From: Microbacterium sp. RURRCA19A
GTDB taxonomy: Bacteria; Actinomycetota; Actinomycetes; Actinomycetales; Microbacteriaceae
Assembly: GCF_900156455.1 (NCBI RefSeq)
Contig: NZ_FTNQ01000001.1
Span: 62,001 to 126,000, forward strand
Reading direction: 5' to 3'
Length of the DNA: 64,000 bases
The notes under the pieces are model-generated. The model searched no databases. It worked only from the letters and a program-made list of their open reading frames with translations, and had not been told where the DNA came from. The translations under genes were made by a program, and so were the position numbers. This document shows, piece by piece, positions 35,029 to 42,594 of this stretch. Position 1 is the stretch's first letter. The number at the start of each line of letters is the position of its first letter.

Positions 35029-35333
35029 GCGGTTTCCCTCCGAGCGGGGGCGAGCGTGAAGAGCGCCGGAACGAGGAACGCCGCGCAGACGGGGTACGCG
35101 AAATCCTCGAGGGGGGCGAGCCCGATCCGCAGCCCGCTGAGGTGCTCCGGGGGATAGGAGAACAGCCCGACGGCGATCATGAGGTTGTCGAAGACGGCGG
35201 TCAGCGCCGCGAGCGCGAGCGCCGTCCAGCCGGACGCGCGCATGCGGCGCGCGAAGTCGGGACGACGCGCACTCAGCAGTGTCACCACAGCGGTGACGAC
35301 GACGAAGGGGATCAGGATCAGCGGATACGTCAC
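35025..35333 (-). CDS. crtYf: Heterodimeric C50 carotenoid cyclase subunit
   Basis: A 102-residue protein with three membrane helices and the lycopene-cyclase-domain signature LAPLEDFAYPVCAAF (about 78), including the PxEDF/E acidic motif. With CrtYe it forms the two-subunit cyclase that closes the ends of the C50 chain. GTG at 35333 overlaps the crtYe stop (GTGA). The longer open frame upstream is a shadow of crtYe. Whether the product is an epsilon (CrtYe/Yf) or gamma (CrtYg/Yh) cyclase cannot be settled by eye. Confidence 0.8.
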   Translation of the reverse strand: MTYPLILIPFVVVTAVVTLLSARRPDFARRMRASGWTALALAALTAVFDNLMIAVGLFSYPPEHLSGLRIGLAPLEDFAYPVCAAFLVPALFTLAPARRETA

Positions 35334-35689
35334 GACGGGGTCTCCTCGACCCCGCTGCGCGCCCGCCGCCCGGCATCCCGTCGTGCCTGCCGGCGTTCGA
35401 ACACCGTCCAGAGCACCACCGCGAGGTAGCTGAGGAAGAGCAGGAAGAACACCTCTTCGAGCGGGAGGTGCGGGGCGAGATCGATGCCGACGAAGAGGGG
35501 GCTGTGGCCCTTCACGAACACGCCGGACAGGATGCCGACGGCATCCCACGCGAGGAAGAACACCGTGCCGAGCCCGACCGCCAGTGCCGTGCGGCCGGGT
35601 GCACGTCGCAGTGCGAGACCGAACTTCAGGTCCACGGCGATCATGCCGGCCAGCGAGAACAGGATCGCGCCCAGGTAGAGCCCGGGCAT
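35330..35689 (-). CDS. crtYe: Heterodimeric C50 carotenoid cyclase subunit
   Basis: A 119-residue protein with three membrane helices (LGAILFSLAGMIAVD; ALAVGLGTVFFLAWDAVGI; LPLEEVFFLLFLSYLAVVLW) and the cyclase signature HLPLEEVFFLLF (about 74). It is the partner of the next gene. The ATG begins 1 nt after the crtI stop, so translation is probably coupled. The short basic C-terminal tail is unremarkable. Confidence 0.8.
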   Translation of the reverse strand: MPGLYLGAILFSLAGMIAVDLKFGLALRRAPGRTALAVGLGTVFFLAWDAVGILSGVFVKGHSPLFVGIDLAPHLPLEEVFFLLFLSYLAVVLWTVFERRQARRDAGRRARSGVEETPS

Positions 35690-35690
35690 C

Positions 35691-37247
35691 TCAGACCGCC
35701 GCGCGCGCCGGCTCGTTCAGAGGACCCGCGGTGCGGTCATCCGCCATACGCTTCACCACGAGCTCAGCCGAGATCAGGCACATAGGAAGCCCGATGCCCG
35801 GCAGCACCGAGGTTCCGGCGTAGTAGAGGTTCGACACCTTCCGCGAGCGGTTCTTCGGCCGGAAGATCGCGCTCTGGCCGAGCGTGTGCGCGAGGCCGAG
35901 CGAGTTCCCGTGCCAGGCGTGCAGGTCGGTCGCGAAGTCCTCGGGCGCGATGGTCTTGCGCACGACGATGCGTTCGGCGAAGTCCGGGATGCCGGCCCAC
36001 TCGCCGATCTGCGCGATGACACGATCCGCGGCGGCCTCGATCCGCGGGTCACCGGCACCGTCGACGCCCCCGCGGCCGCTCACCGGGTCGGCGGGGACCG
36101 GGACCAGGACGAACAGGTTCTCGTACCCCTGGGGCGCGACCGTGTCGTCCGAGGCGCTCGGGCGGCAGACGTAGATCGACGCGGGGTCGGGGATGCGCTT
36201 GTTCTCGCCGAAGATCGCGTCGAAGTTGGTGTGCCAGTCGTCCGTGAAGAGCAGCGTGTGATGGGTGAGCTGGGGAAGTTCGCCCTCGACGCCGAGGAGC
36301 AGCAGCAGCGCGCCGGGGCTCGGCACGCGGTCCTTCCACCACTTCTCGGGGTACTGCCGATCGCCGTCTTCGAGGAGCTGCGTCTCGGTGTGGTGGAGGT
36401 CTGCGCCCGAGACCACGGCATCCGCCGGCACGATCCGACCGTCGGCCAGGCGCACACCGCGGGCGATGCCGTCGTCGGTGATGATCGCCTCGACGGGGAC
36501 GCCGGTCTCGATCTGCACGCCGCGCTCGCGGGCGAGGCGCTCGATCGCCGCGATGATCTCGGTGAAGCCGCCCTTCGGGTACAGAACGCCGTCGCCCAGA
36601 TCGAGGTGGCTCATCAGGTGGTACAGGCTCGGAACCTCGAACGGCGACCCGCCCAGGAAGACCGAGGGGTAGGCCAGGATCTGCTGCAGCCGCGGGTTCG
36701 AGAAGTCACGCGTGACCCGCTTCCACAGGGTCTGCGTGAGGAGGGGGATGAGCGTGGGGAGCCGCTTCACGAGAGCGGGGTCGCGGAGTCCCTGGGTCGA
36801 CGAGTACGTGTCGTACAGGAACTTGGACGTGGACAGCTCGTAGGCGTCCTTCGCGGAGTCCAGGTACGCCTCGACCTTGTCGCCCGAGCCCGGCTCGTGC
36901 TGCTCGAAGAGTGCCCGAACGGCCTCGCGGCCGGATACCACGTCGATCGGATCGCCCTTACCGGGGGGACCGTACACGCGGTACGCCGGGTCGAGTCGCA
37001 CGAGATCGAGCTGTTCCGCAGCGCTCGTGCCGAGCAGACGGAAGAAATGGTCGAACACCTCGGGCATGAGGTACCAGCTCGGGCCCGTGTCGAACCGGAA
37101 CCCGTCGCTCTCCCACGAACCGGCGCGACCGCCGAGCTGGTCACGGCCCTCGAACAGGTGCACGTCGTGTCCCCGATCGGCCAGGAGTGCCGCGGTGCCG
37201 AGGCCGGCGATTCCTCCTCCGACGACGACGATGCGCTGCGAGGTCAT
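35691..37247 (-). CDS. crtI: Phytoene desaturase
   Basis: A 518-residue FAD-dependent desaturase. The dinucleotide-binding motif GGGIAGLGTAALLADRGHDVHLFE begins near residue 9 (split by family spacing), followed by RAGSWESDGFRFDTGPSWY. The C-terminal CrtI signature region contains YYAGTSVLPGIGLPMCLIS (about 478). It converts phytoene to lycopene by successive dehydrogenations at the membrane surface. ATG at 37247 overlaps the crtB stop. Confidence 0.93.
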   Translation of the reverse strand: MTSQRIVVVGGGIAGLGTAALLADRGHDVHLFEGRDQLGGRAGSWESDGFRFDTGPSWYLMPEVFDHFFRLLGTSAAEQLDLVRLDPAYRVYGPPGKGDPIDVVSGREAVRALFEQHEPGSGDKVEAYLDSAKDAYELSTSKFLYDTYSSTQGLRDPALVKRLPTLIPLLTQTLWKRVTRDFSNPRLQQILAYPSVFLGGSPFEVPSLYHLMSHLDLGDGVLYPKGGFTEIIAAIERLARERGVQIETGVPVEAIITDDGIARGVRLADGRIVPADAVVSGADLHHTETQLLEDGDRQYPEKWWKDRVPSPGALLLLLGVEGELPQLTHHTLLFTDDWHTNFDAIFGENKRIPDPASIYVCRPSASDDTVAPQGYENLFVLVPVPADPVSGRGGVDGAGDPRIEAAADRVIAQIGEWAGIPDFAERIVVRKTIAPEDFATDLHAWHGNSLGLAHTLGQSAIFRPKNRSRKVSNLYYAGTSVLPGIGLPMCLISAELVVKRMADDRTAGPLNEPARAAV

Positions 37248-38113
37248 ACGTGGGCCCCTTTCGGTGGGCGTCCGAGGAAGGCGCGGACGGCGAGGGTCGC
37301 CTTGACGCCGTCGGGGACACGGACGCGCGGTGCGCCCGCGGGTGCGGCGCGCAGGCGCCGCGAGAGTTCCGCGAAGAGATCGTGTGCGGCGGTGACCGCT
37401 CGACGGCAGTCCGGGGGGAGGAACGGGACGGTCGTTGCGGCCGCGGCGAGGTCGGCGTCGATGCGATCGAGGACCTCGGCGCGACGCTCGTCACCGGCCG
37501 CTCCGTCGAGATAGTCCCGGCCGAGCCGCTCGGCGTCGTCGTCGAGATCGCGCAGGAAGTTCACGTCCTGGAACGCCGCTCCCAGTCGCCGGGCTCCGTC
37601 GACGAGATCGGCGGCGGGGCGTGCCGGTGCCGACATCCCGGCGTTGAGGAACACCTGGAGGCACATCAGCCCCACGACCTCCGCCGAGCCGTAGACGTAG
37701 GCGTCGTGCGACGCGTCGTCGTGGGCTGCGGTGTCGAGGTCGGTGCGCATCGAGGCGAAGAACGGGGCGATGAGATCGTCGCCGATGCCGCACTCGCGCG
37801 CGGTCCGCGCGAAGGCATGGACGACGAGGTTCGCGCTGAAGCCGGAGGCGATGGCATCCCGCACCTCGCTCTCCAACGCATCGAGCGTGGCCCGCTCCTG
37901 CGCGGGGGAGAGGCCGGCGTCGTGCGCGGGTCCGTCCACGATCTCGTCGGCGACGCGGACGAGCGCGTAGATGTTCCGCACGTGCGGCCTCGGCCGGGGA
38001 CCGAGCAGTCGACAGGCCAGGGCGAACGAGGTCGAGTACCTGTTGATCACCGCCGCGGCGGCGTCGTCGGCCGTCCGCGAGTAGAGCTCCAGTCCGGTCG
38101 CGGTCGCGCTCAC
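37244..38113 (-). CDS. crtB: Phytoene synthase
   Basis: A 289-residue squalene/phytoene synthase. The first Asp-rich motif is in YALVRVADEIVDG (about 53, DExxD) and the second in FQDVNFLRDLDDDAERLGRDYL (about 183). It condenses two GGPP molecules into phytoene. GTG at 38113 overlaps the crtE stop (GTGA); the longer frame upstream is antisense-type shadow of crtE. The length matches the family. Confidence 0.92.
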   Translation of the reverse strand: MSATATGLELYSRTADDAAAAVINRYSTSFALACRLLGPRPRPHVRNIYALVRVADEIVDGPAHDAGLSPAQERATLDALESEVRDAIASGFSANLVVHAFARTARECGIGDDLIAPFFASMRTDLDTAAHDDASHDAYVYGSAEVVGLMCLQVFLNAGMSAPARPAADLVDGARRLGAAFQDVNFLRDLDDDAERLGRDYLDGAAGDERRAEVLDRIDADLAAAATTVPFLPPDCRRAVTAAHDLFAELSRRLRAAPAGAPRVRVPDGVKATLAVRAFLGRPPKGAHV

Positions 38114-39177
38114 GGGACGCGTCCCTCGACGGCGTCGACGAGGTCGTGCAGCATCGTGCGGCATTCTTCCGGGAGGGTGGATGCCGTGACGATCGCGCGC
38201 GCTTCGTCGAGCGTCTCGCGCACCAGATCTTCCAACCTGCCCCGCGCTCCGGACTCGCTGAGCGCGCGCTGGGCGGCCCGGATCGCGACCGGACCCGTGT
38301 GCGCCTGTGCGAGGGCGTCGCTCACCGCGGGCCACGACTCGGTCTCACGGGCCAGGACGATGAGGTGCGTCTTCTTTGCCTCGCGAAGATCGCAGCCCTC
38401 GTCTTTGCCGGAGACCTCGGAAGAACCGAAGGCGCCGATGAGATCGTCGACGAGCTGGTACGCCAGACCGAGACGCTGACCGAAGCGCGCCAACGCGGCC
38501 CGCAGCGGGGCATCGGCTCCCGCGAGCACCGCCCCGGCCTCGAGGGGAGCGGAGAACGAGTACACGGCGGTCTTGTCGTGCGTCGTGCGGAGGATGGTCT
38601 CGGCATCCACGTCACGAGCGGATACGGCGTTCTCGACGTCGGCGAGCTCTCCGGCCGCCGACACCAGGACCGCGTCCTCGAGGAGGCGGAGGAGTTCCCC
38701 GCGCACACCGGTCGGCAGGTCCGCCAGCGCCACCAGACGTCCGGCCTCGTGGAGCAGAAGATCTCCGGCCAGAATGCCCGCCGCGTCTCCGAGGAGGGCT
38801 GCGCCGGCGGCATCCGCGCCGCGCTCGGTCCCGCGGGCGCGGAACTCGCCGCCCACATTCGCGACGCCACGACGCTCGACATCGTGGTCGATGACGTCGT
38901 CGTGGATGACGAAGGCGGTGTGCAGGAGCTCGAAGGCCGCAGCCACCTGATACACCGCTGCGCGGTCGGCCTCGTCGCCCCGCAGCGTGTCGAACGCGGC
39001 GACGACGAGCAACGGACGGAACCTCTTGCCCCCCTGAGCCGATCGGGCGATTGCGGATGCCAGGGCGCGGGCACCGTCGCCGTGGTCGCGCAGACGGCGG
39101 GCGAGGCGGATGAGAACGGTGTCGACCGCGTCGTTGATGGCGGCGCGGGCCGTCGGTGTCGTCGACAGTGCGATCAT
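38110..39177 (-). CDS. crtE: Geranylgeranyl diphosphate synthase
   Basis: A 355-residue trans-isoprenyl diphosphate synthase. FARM motif HDDVIDHDVERRG near residue 93 (DDxxD), substrate Lys/Arg in GGKRFRP (about 54), SARM-like YQLVDDLIGAFG near residue 235 (DDxxG). It makes the C20 precursor for phytoene from IPP and DMAPP. ATG at 39177 overlaps the idi stop (ATGA). The DDxxG form of the second motif is usual in actinobacterial IdsA/CrtE proteins. Confidence 0.92.
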   Translation of the reverse strand: MIALSTTPTARAAINDAVDTVLIRLARRLRDHGDGARALASAIARSAQGGKRFRPLLVVAAFDTLRGDEADRAAVYQVAAAFELLHTAFVIHDDVIDHDVERRGVANVGGEFRARGTERGADAAGAALLGDAAGILAGDLLLHEAGRLVALADLPTGVRGELLRLLEDAVLVSAAGELADVENAVSARDVDAETILRTTHDKTAVYSFSAPLEAGAVLAGADAPLRAALARFGQRLGLAYQLVDDLIGAFGSSEVSGKDEGCDLREAKKTHLIVLARETESWPAVSDALAQAHTGPVAIRAAQRALSESGARGRLEDLVRETLDEARAIVTASTLPEECRTMLHDLVDAVEGRVP

Positions 39178-39725
39178 GAGGCTGCCCGGATGGCCGGTGG
39201 TGGGGAGAACAGGTGCAGCTGCTGCGCCTGGAGCACGAGCCAGGGGCTGAAGGCCCAGGGTGTGGCCTCGAGAGCGGCGGCGAGATCGGCGGGGTCGACC
39301 CACCGCGACTCGGCGACCTCGGACGGGTTCAGGCGGGGTTCCTCGTCGGTGCGCGCGACGTACACCGGGCAGATCTCGTGCTCGACGATGCCGCTGGCGT
39401 CGACGGCGCGGTAGCGGAAGAGCGGGAGAGCGAGCTCGACATCGGAGATCGTGAGCCCGATCTCGAACGCGGCACGACGGTGGACCGCCTGCAGGACGGG
39501 CTCGGCGGGGGCGGGGTGGCCGCAGAACGAATTCGTCCAGACACCCGGCCAGGTCTTCTTGTCGAGCGCGCGACGCGTCACGAGCACCTGACCCGCGGCG
39601 TTGACGACATGACAGGAGAACGCGAGGTGAAGGGCCGTATCGGTGCCGTGCACACTGGCCTTCGGCGCGGTTCCGATCTCGTTGCCCCAGTCGTCCAGAA
39701 GGACGACATACTCGGTCTCGCTCAT
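39174..39725 (-). CDS. idi: Isopentenyl-diphosphate delta-isomerase, type I
   Basis: A 183-residue Nudix-fold isomerase. Active-site Cys in TNSFCGHPAPAE (about 67) and Glu in IVEHEICPVYVAR (about 117), with metal ligands in HLAFSCHVV. It interconverts IPP and DMAPP, feeding crtE. First gene of the seven-gene crt operon, with a strong AGGAGG ribosome-binding site 4 nt before the ATG. TAAACT (39743-39748, minus strand) is a likely -10, embedded in the inverted repeat described separately. Confidence 0.92.
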   Translation of the reverse strand: MSETEYVVLLDDWGNEIGTAPKASVHGTDTALHLAFSCHVVNAAGQVLVTRRALDKKTWPGVWTNSFCGHPAPAEPVLQAVHRRAAFEIGLTISDVELALPLFRYRAVDASGIVEHEICPVYVARTDEEPRLNPSEVAESRWVDPADLAAALEATPWAFSPWLVLQAQQLHLFSPPPAIRAAS

Positions 39726-39739
39726 CGTGCCTCCTGTTT

Positions 39740-39754
39740 GCTAGTTTAGCTAGC
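39740..39754. promoter_or_regulatory. Probable MarR operator over the idi/crt promoter
   Basis: The inverted repeat GCTAG-TTTAG-CTAGC overlaps the -10-like TAAACT of the idi-crt operon. It lies between that operon and the divergent MarR gene, the standard place for an autoregulating MarR repressor. A related palindrome TGCTAGCA lies at 39821-39828, just inside the MarR gene. Confidence 0.5.
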
Positions 39755-39797
39755 GATGTCAGCCGACTATACCCAGAGCGAAACGGAGGTGTCCACC

Positions 39798-40268
39798 GTG
39801 TCCGCCGTCGACGCCTTTCGTGCTAGCAGGCCCGGTGTGGTCCGTGCGATGGAGTCGGTCCGCGCGCTCAGCGACGCCCTCGACCGCATGAACAGCGGGA
39901 TGAAGGGCGACATGGACATGAACGCCAGTGACCTCGCGACATTGCGGATGCTGATCATCCGTGAGCAGCGCGGCGAGATGGTCAGCCCGCACGACGTGGC
40001 ATCCCACCTCCGGATCTCGACGGCGTCCACCACTAAGCTCCTCGACCGACTCGCGGCGTCCGGGCACCTGGAGCGGCGCCCCCACCCGTCCGACGGCCGG
40101 GCGCGCGTCGTGGTGCTCACGCCGAAGTCGCGTGCGGAGTTCTTCCGGCACTTCGGCGCGCACCTGGCGGCGATGATGGCCGTGGCCGACACGTACTCCG
40201 ACGAGCAGTTGACGATGATCGCCGAGTTCGTCGACGGGTTGAGCGAGGCCGTCAGCGGCTCCGATTGA
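39798..40268 (+). CDS. MarR-family regulator, CrtR-like
   Basis: A 156-residue winged-helix protein. The DNA-binding region spans MNASDLATLRMLII through VASHLRISTASTTKLLDRLAASGHLERRPHPSDGR (split by family spacing; about 40-95), with the wing in GRARVVVLTPKS. It is divergent from the crt operon; in Corynebacterium glutamicum a divergent MarR protein, CrtR, represses carotenoid genes and responds to GGPP. Start choice: GTG at 39798 has a strong GGAGGTG 8 nt upstream; ATG at 39756 is possible but lacks one. The 3' end overlaps the convergent gene by 17 nt. Confidence 0.8.
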   Translation: MSAVDAFRASRPGVVRAMESVRALSDALDRMNSGMKGDMDMNASDLATLRMLIIREQRGEMVSPHDVASHLRISTASTTKLLDRLAASGHLERRPHPSDGRARVVVLTPKSRAEFFRHFGAHLAAMMAVADTYSDEQLTMIAEFVDGLSEAVSGSD

Positions 40269-40908
40269 GGGCTCCGCGCGCGACGCGCAGTCCGACGTCG
40301 TCGAACACCGCGCGCGGATTCGCTCCCCGACGAGCGGAGGCCCGCACGACGGCACGGGCGTCGCTCCACCCGCCGCCGCGGAACACGCGCGCGTCGCTCG
40401 TCTCGGGTGAGAACAGATCCCAGCACCACTCCGACACGTTGCCGAGGATGTCGAACAGTCCGTGCAGGTTCGGCAGGCGCCCGCCGACCTCGACCGGTCC
40501 GCGCAATCCGTCGCCCGCCGTCCAGGCGATCTCCGCGATCGGTCCGTACGTCGATCCCGTGGATCCGGCGCGGCAGGCGTACTCCCATTCATCCTCGGTC
40601 GGCAGTCGGAAGCCGTCGGCCTCGGTGTCCCATTCGACGACCTCGCCGTCGTACGCGTAGACGGGATCGCGGCCCTCCCACTCGCTCAGCGCATTGCAGA
40701 ACCGCACGGCGCGCAGCCAGCTGACCTGCACGGCGGGGCGGCGCGGGTTCTGCGCCGTGATCCCGAGGATCTCCGCCATCTGCTCCTCCGTCACCGGGTA
40801 CACGCCGATGTCGAAGGCCTCGACCGTGATCACGCGTCGGTCCTCGCCGCGCTGGTCGCCGCGCAGCACGCTCCCCGTCGGGACGCGGGTCATCTCGACA
40901 TCGCTCAT
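40252..40908 (-). CDS. SUMF1/FGE-domain protein lacking the catalytic cysteines
   Basis: A 218-residue protein with the formylglycine-generating-enzyme (sulfatase-modifying) fold: MTRVPTGSVLRGDQRG, FDIGVYPVTEEQM, VSWLRAVRFCNALS, FRLPTEDEWEYACRAG, LFDILGNVSEWCWDLF and RVFRGGGWSDARA. In true FGE the last segment carries two copper-binding Cys (GGSxxCxxxxC); here it reads GGGWSDARAVVRASAR with none, so oxidation of sulfatase cysteines is unlikely. Binding or an EgtB-like role are alternatives. No sulfatase gene is nearby. ATG 40908 is chosen as the start of domain similarity. Confidence 0.78.
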   Translation of the reverse strand: MSDVEMTRVPTGSVLRGDQRGEDRRVITVEAFDIGVYPVTEEQMAEILGITAQNPRRPAVQVSWLRAVRFCNALSEWEGRDPVYAYDGEVVEWDTEADGFRLPTEDEWEYACRAGSTGSTYGPIAEIAWTAGDGLRGPVEVGGRLPNLHGLFDILGNVSEWCWDLFSPETSDARVFRGGGWSDARAVVRASARRGANPRAVFDDVGLRVARGALNRSR

Positions 40909-41060
40909 CGCCGCTCGCCCGTCTCGCCGCCGCGTCGGTCGTCCACGGAGCGGAGGGAGTGGTCGCGTGAGTGACGGGGCATGGACCCAGTCAATCGGTC
41001 TCGACCCGCTCAGACAGCCGGGTTGACGGGAGGGCGCCGGAATCGAAAGGGGGAGGCCGG

Positions 41061-41527
41061 TCAGGAGTCGGCGCTCGGCGACATCCCGTCGGGCAGGACG
41101 AAGCAAGGGGAGAAGGACGCGATGCGGACGCCGGCGCGGTCGGGATCCTCTGACACCAGGTACCCCGCTCCGTTCGGCCCGACGATGTGAGCCCTCGGCT
41201 CTCCGTCAGAGGTCTGTTCGACCGTGGCCGCAAACGAATCTTCGCCGTCGTACGCGGCGACGATGTCGGACGTGATTTCTTTGGCGTCCACCCGTTTCGC
41301 GGGGGCGAGGCGGACTATCGTCGCACCGGTCCATTGGAGGCGACGACGTCACCGGGTACGTAGGCGGCGAGCTCGGTCTCCATTCTCTGAGCCGTCGACT
41401 TGGCACCATCCAAGGTGAGCGATGGGTCCACCTCGGTGTGCCCGCCGGCCGAGGTGCATCCGCTGACAGTCGCCAGGAGGCAGATGCCCAGAACCACGAC
41501 GTGGACAGATTTACTCGGGAGGCTCAT
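41061..41527 (-). pseudogene. Broken two-cysteine lipoprotein, cassette B third copy
   Basis: Two frames together resemble the two lipoproteins upstream. The first (start 41527) has a signal peptide and lipobox TVSGC, then the family sequence to VPGDVVAS, and stops at 41315. The second continues in another frame with QWTGATIVRLAP and ends with IASFSPCFVLPDGMSP. Aligned with its paralogues, about 55 nt are missing at the junction (near 41335), including the codon for the first mature Cys, and the frame shifts. It therefore looks inactivated. It begins 11 nt after the stop of the preceding lipoprotein gene. Confidence 0.75.
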
Positions 41528-41538
41528 GAGACGCGCGC

Positions 41539-42075
41539 TCAGTACGGCCGGCTCGGCGAGACATCCTCGGTCAGAACGAAGCACGGTGAGAAAGACAAGA
41601 TCTGGACGAAGGTCTCGTCCACGGAGAGTGCCACGAGGTACCCCTCGCCGTTGCCGCCGAGCACATGGGCACTCGGTTGACCGTCGGGGGTGAGGTCTGT
41701 CTCGGTCGTGTACGAATCGCGACCGTTGTACTCAGATGCAATCTTCTGGGTGACTGCTTCCCCGTCGTACGTGACTCCCGGATTCAGCTTCACCTTCGTC
41801 TGGCCTGACCAGAGGTATTCGCCTACCTTGCTGCACGACATGAGGGCACCCGTGGGGTTCTGGTCGATCGAGGCCACCTGCTCAGCCGGAACAAGACCCG
41901 CGAGAGTCTTCTCCATGCCCTGCGCTATCGTCTTCGCCTCGTTTATGGTGACTTCCTCATGCATGGTGTGGCCTCCTGTCATGGGGCTGCATCCGGTCAA
42001 AAGCAGAAGTACAGCGAGAGAGGCTACTACCCGCGGCTCTGCTTCTGGGTGTCCCGTCGGGTTACGCGGGATCAT
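41539..42075 (-). CDS. Two-cysteine lipoprotein, cassette B second copy
   Basis: A 178-residue lipoprotein with hydrophobic core VVASLAVLLLLTGC (lipidated Cys about residue 29) after an unusually long, polar N-region. Mature part: HEEVTINEAKTIAQGM, ALMSCSKVGEYLWSGQTKV and FVQILSFSPCFVL, the family's two-Cys/TGQTKV-like pattern. It starts 9 nt after the first copy's stop. Codon use is less G+C-rich than in flanking housekeeping genes. Function unknown. Confidence 0.72.
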   Translation of the reverse strand: MIPRNPTGHPEAEPRVVASLAVLLLLTGCSPMTGGHTMHEEVTINEAKTIAQGMEKTLAGLVPAEQVASIDQNPTGALMSCSKVGEYLWSGQTKVKLNPGVTYDGEAVTQKIASEYNGRDSYTTETDLTPDGQPSAHVLGGNGEGYLVALSVDETFVQILSFSPCFVLTEDVSPSRPY

Positions 42076-42084
42076 TTCGGAGAG

Positions 42085-42594
42085 TCAGTATTCAGCGCTC
42101 GGAGACATTCCCTCGGGGAGGATGAAGCAGGGAGAGAATGACAATATCTGCACAAAAGTCTTATCCACGGACAGTGCTACAAGATATCCCTCATTGTTCT
42201 GGCCGACGACATGCACCCGAGGCTCGCCATCAGACGTCTCGTCTAAGGCGGCAGACCAATCGCCGTTCTCTTTGTAATTCGATTCGATGGATGATGTCAC
42301 GGCTCGGCCGTCGTACGCCGCGCCAGGCACCAGCACCACCTTGGTCTGTCCGGTCCACTGGTATGCGCGGTCGCCACCGCAAGGGAAGAGCACTCCCTCG
42401 GAATCCTGGTTGATGGACGAGACTTGTTCCGCAGGGACTTGGCCCGCGAGATCGAGTTCCATTCGTTGTGTTCGAGCCTTGGCCTCCTGAACCGTCATGT
42501 TCTCCTTCACCTGTGCACCTCCGGTCATTGCGCACCCGGCCATCGCCAATGCTAGGGCTGCAGTCGTCATCAATGCGGCGATTACTCTGATCAC
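42085..42594 (-). CDS. Two-cysteine lipoprotein, cassette B first copy
   Basis: A 169-residue lipoprotein: MIRVIAALMTTAALALAMAGC gives a lipobox with Cys at residue 21 (AMAGC). Mature motifs VLFPCGGDRAYQWTGQTKV and FVQILSFSPCFILPEG match the other copies. The ATG overlaps the stop of the hydrolase gene (ATGA), exactly as in cassette A. G+C is low: 90 of 180 bases in 42121-42300 by hand count, against roughly 70% around it, which suggests acquisition from elsewhere. Confidence 0.75.
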   Translation of the reverse strand: MIRVIAALMTTAALALAMAGCAMTGGAQVKENMTVQEAKARTQRMELDLAGQVPAEQVSSINQDSEGVLFPCGGDRAYQWTGQTKVVLVPGAAYDGRAVTSSIESNYKENGDWSAALDETSDGEPRVHVVGQNNEGYLVALSVDKTFVQILSFSPCFILPEGMSPSAEY

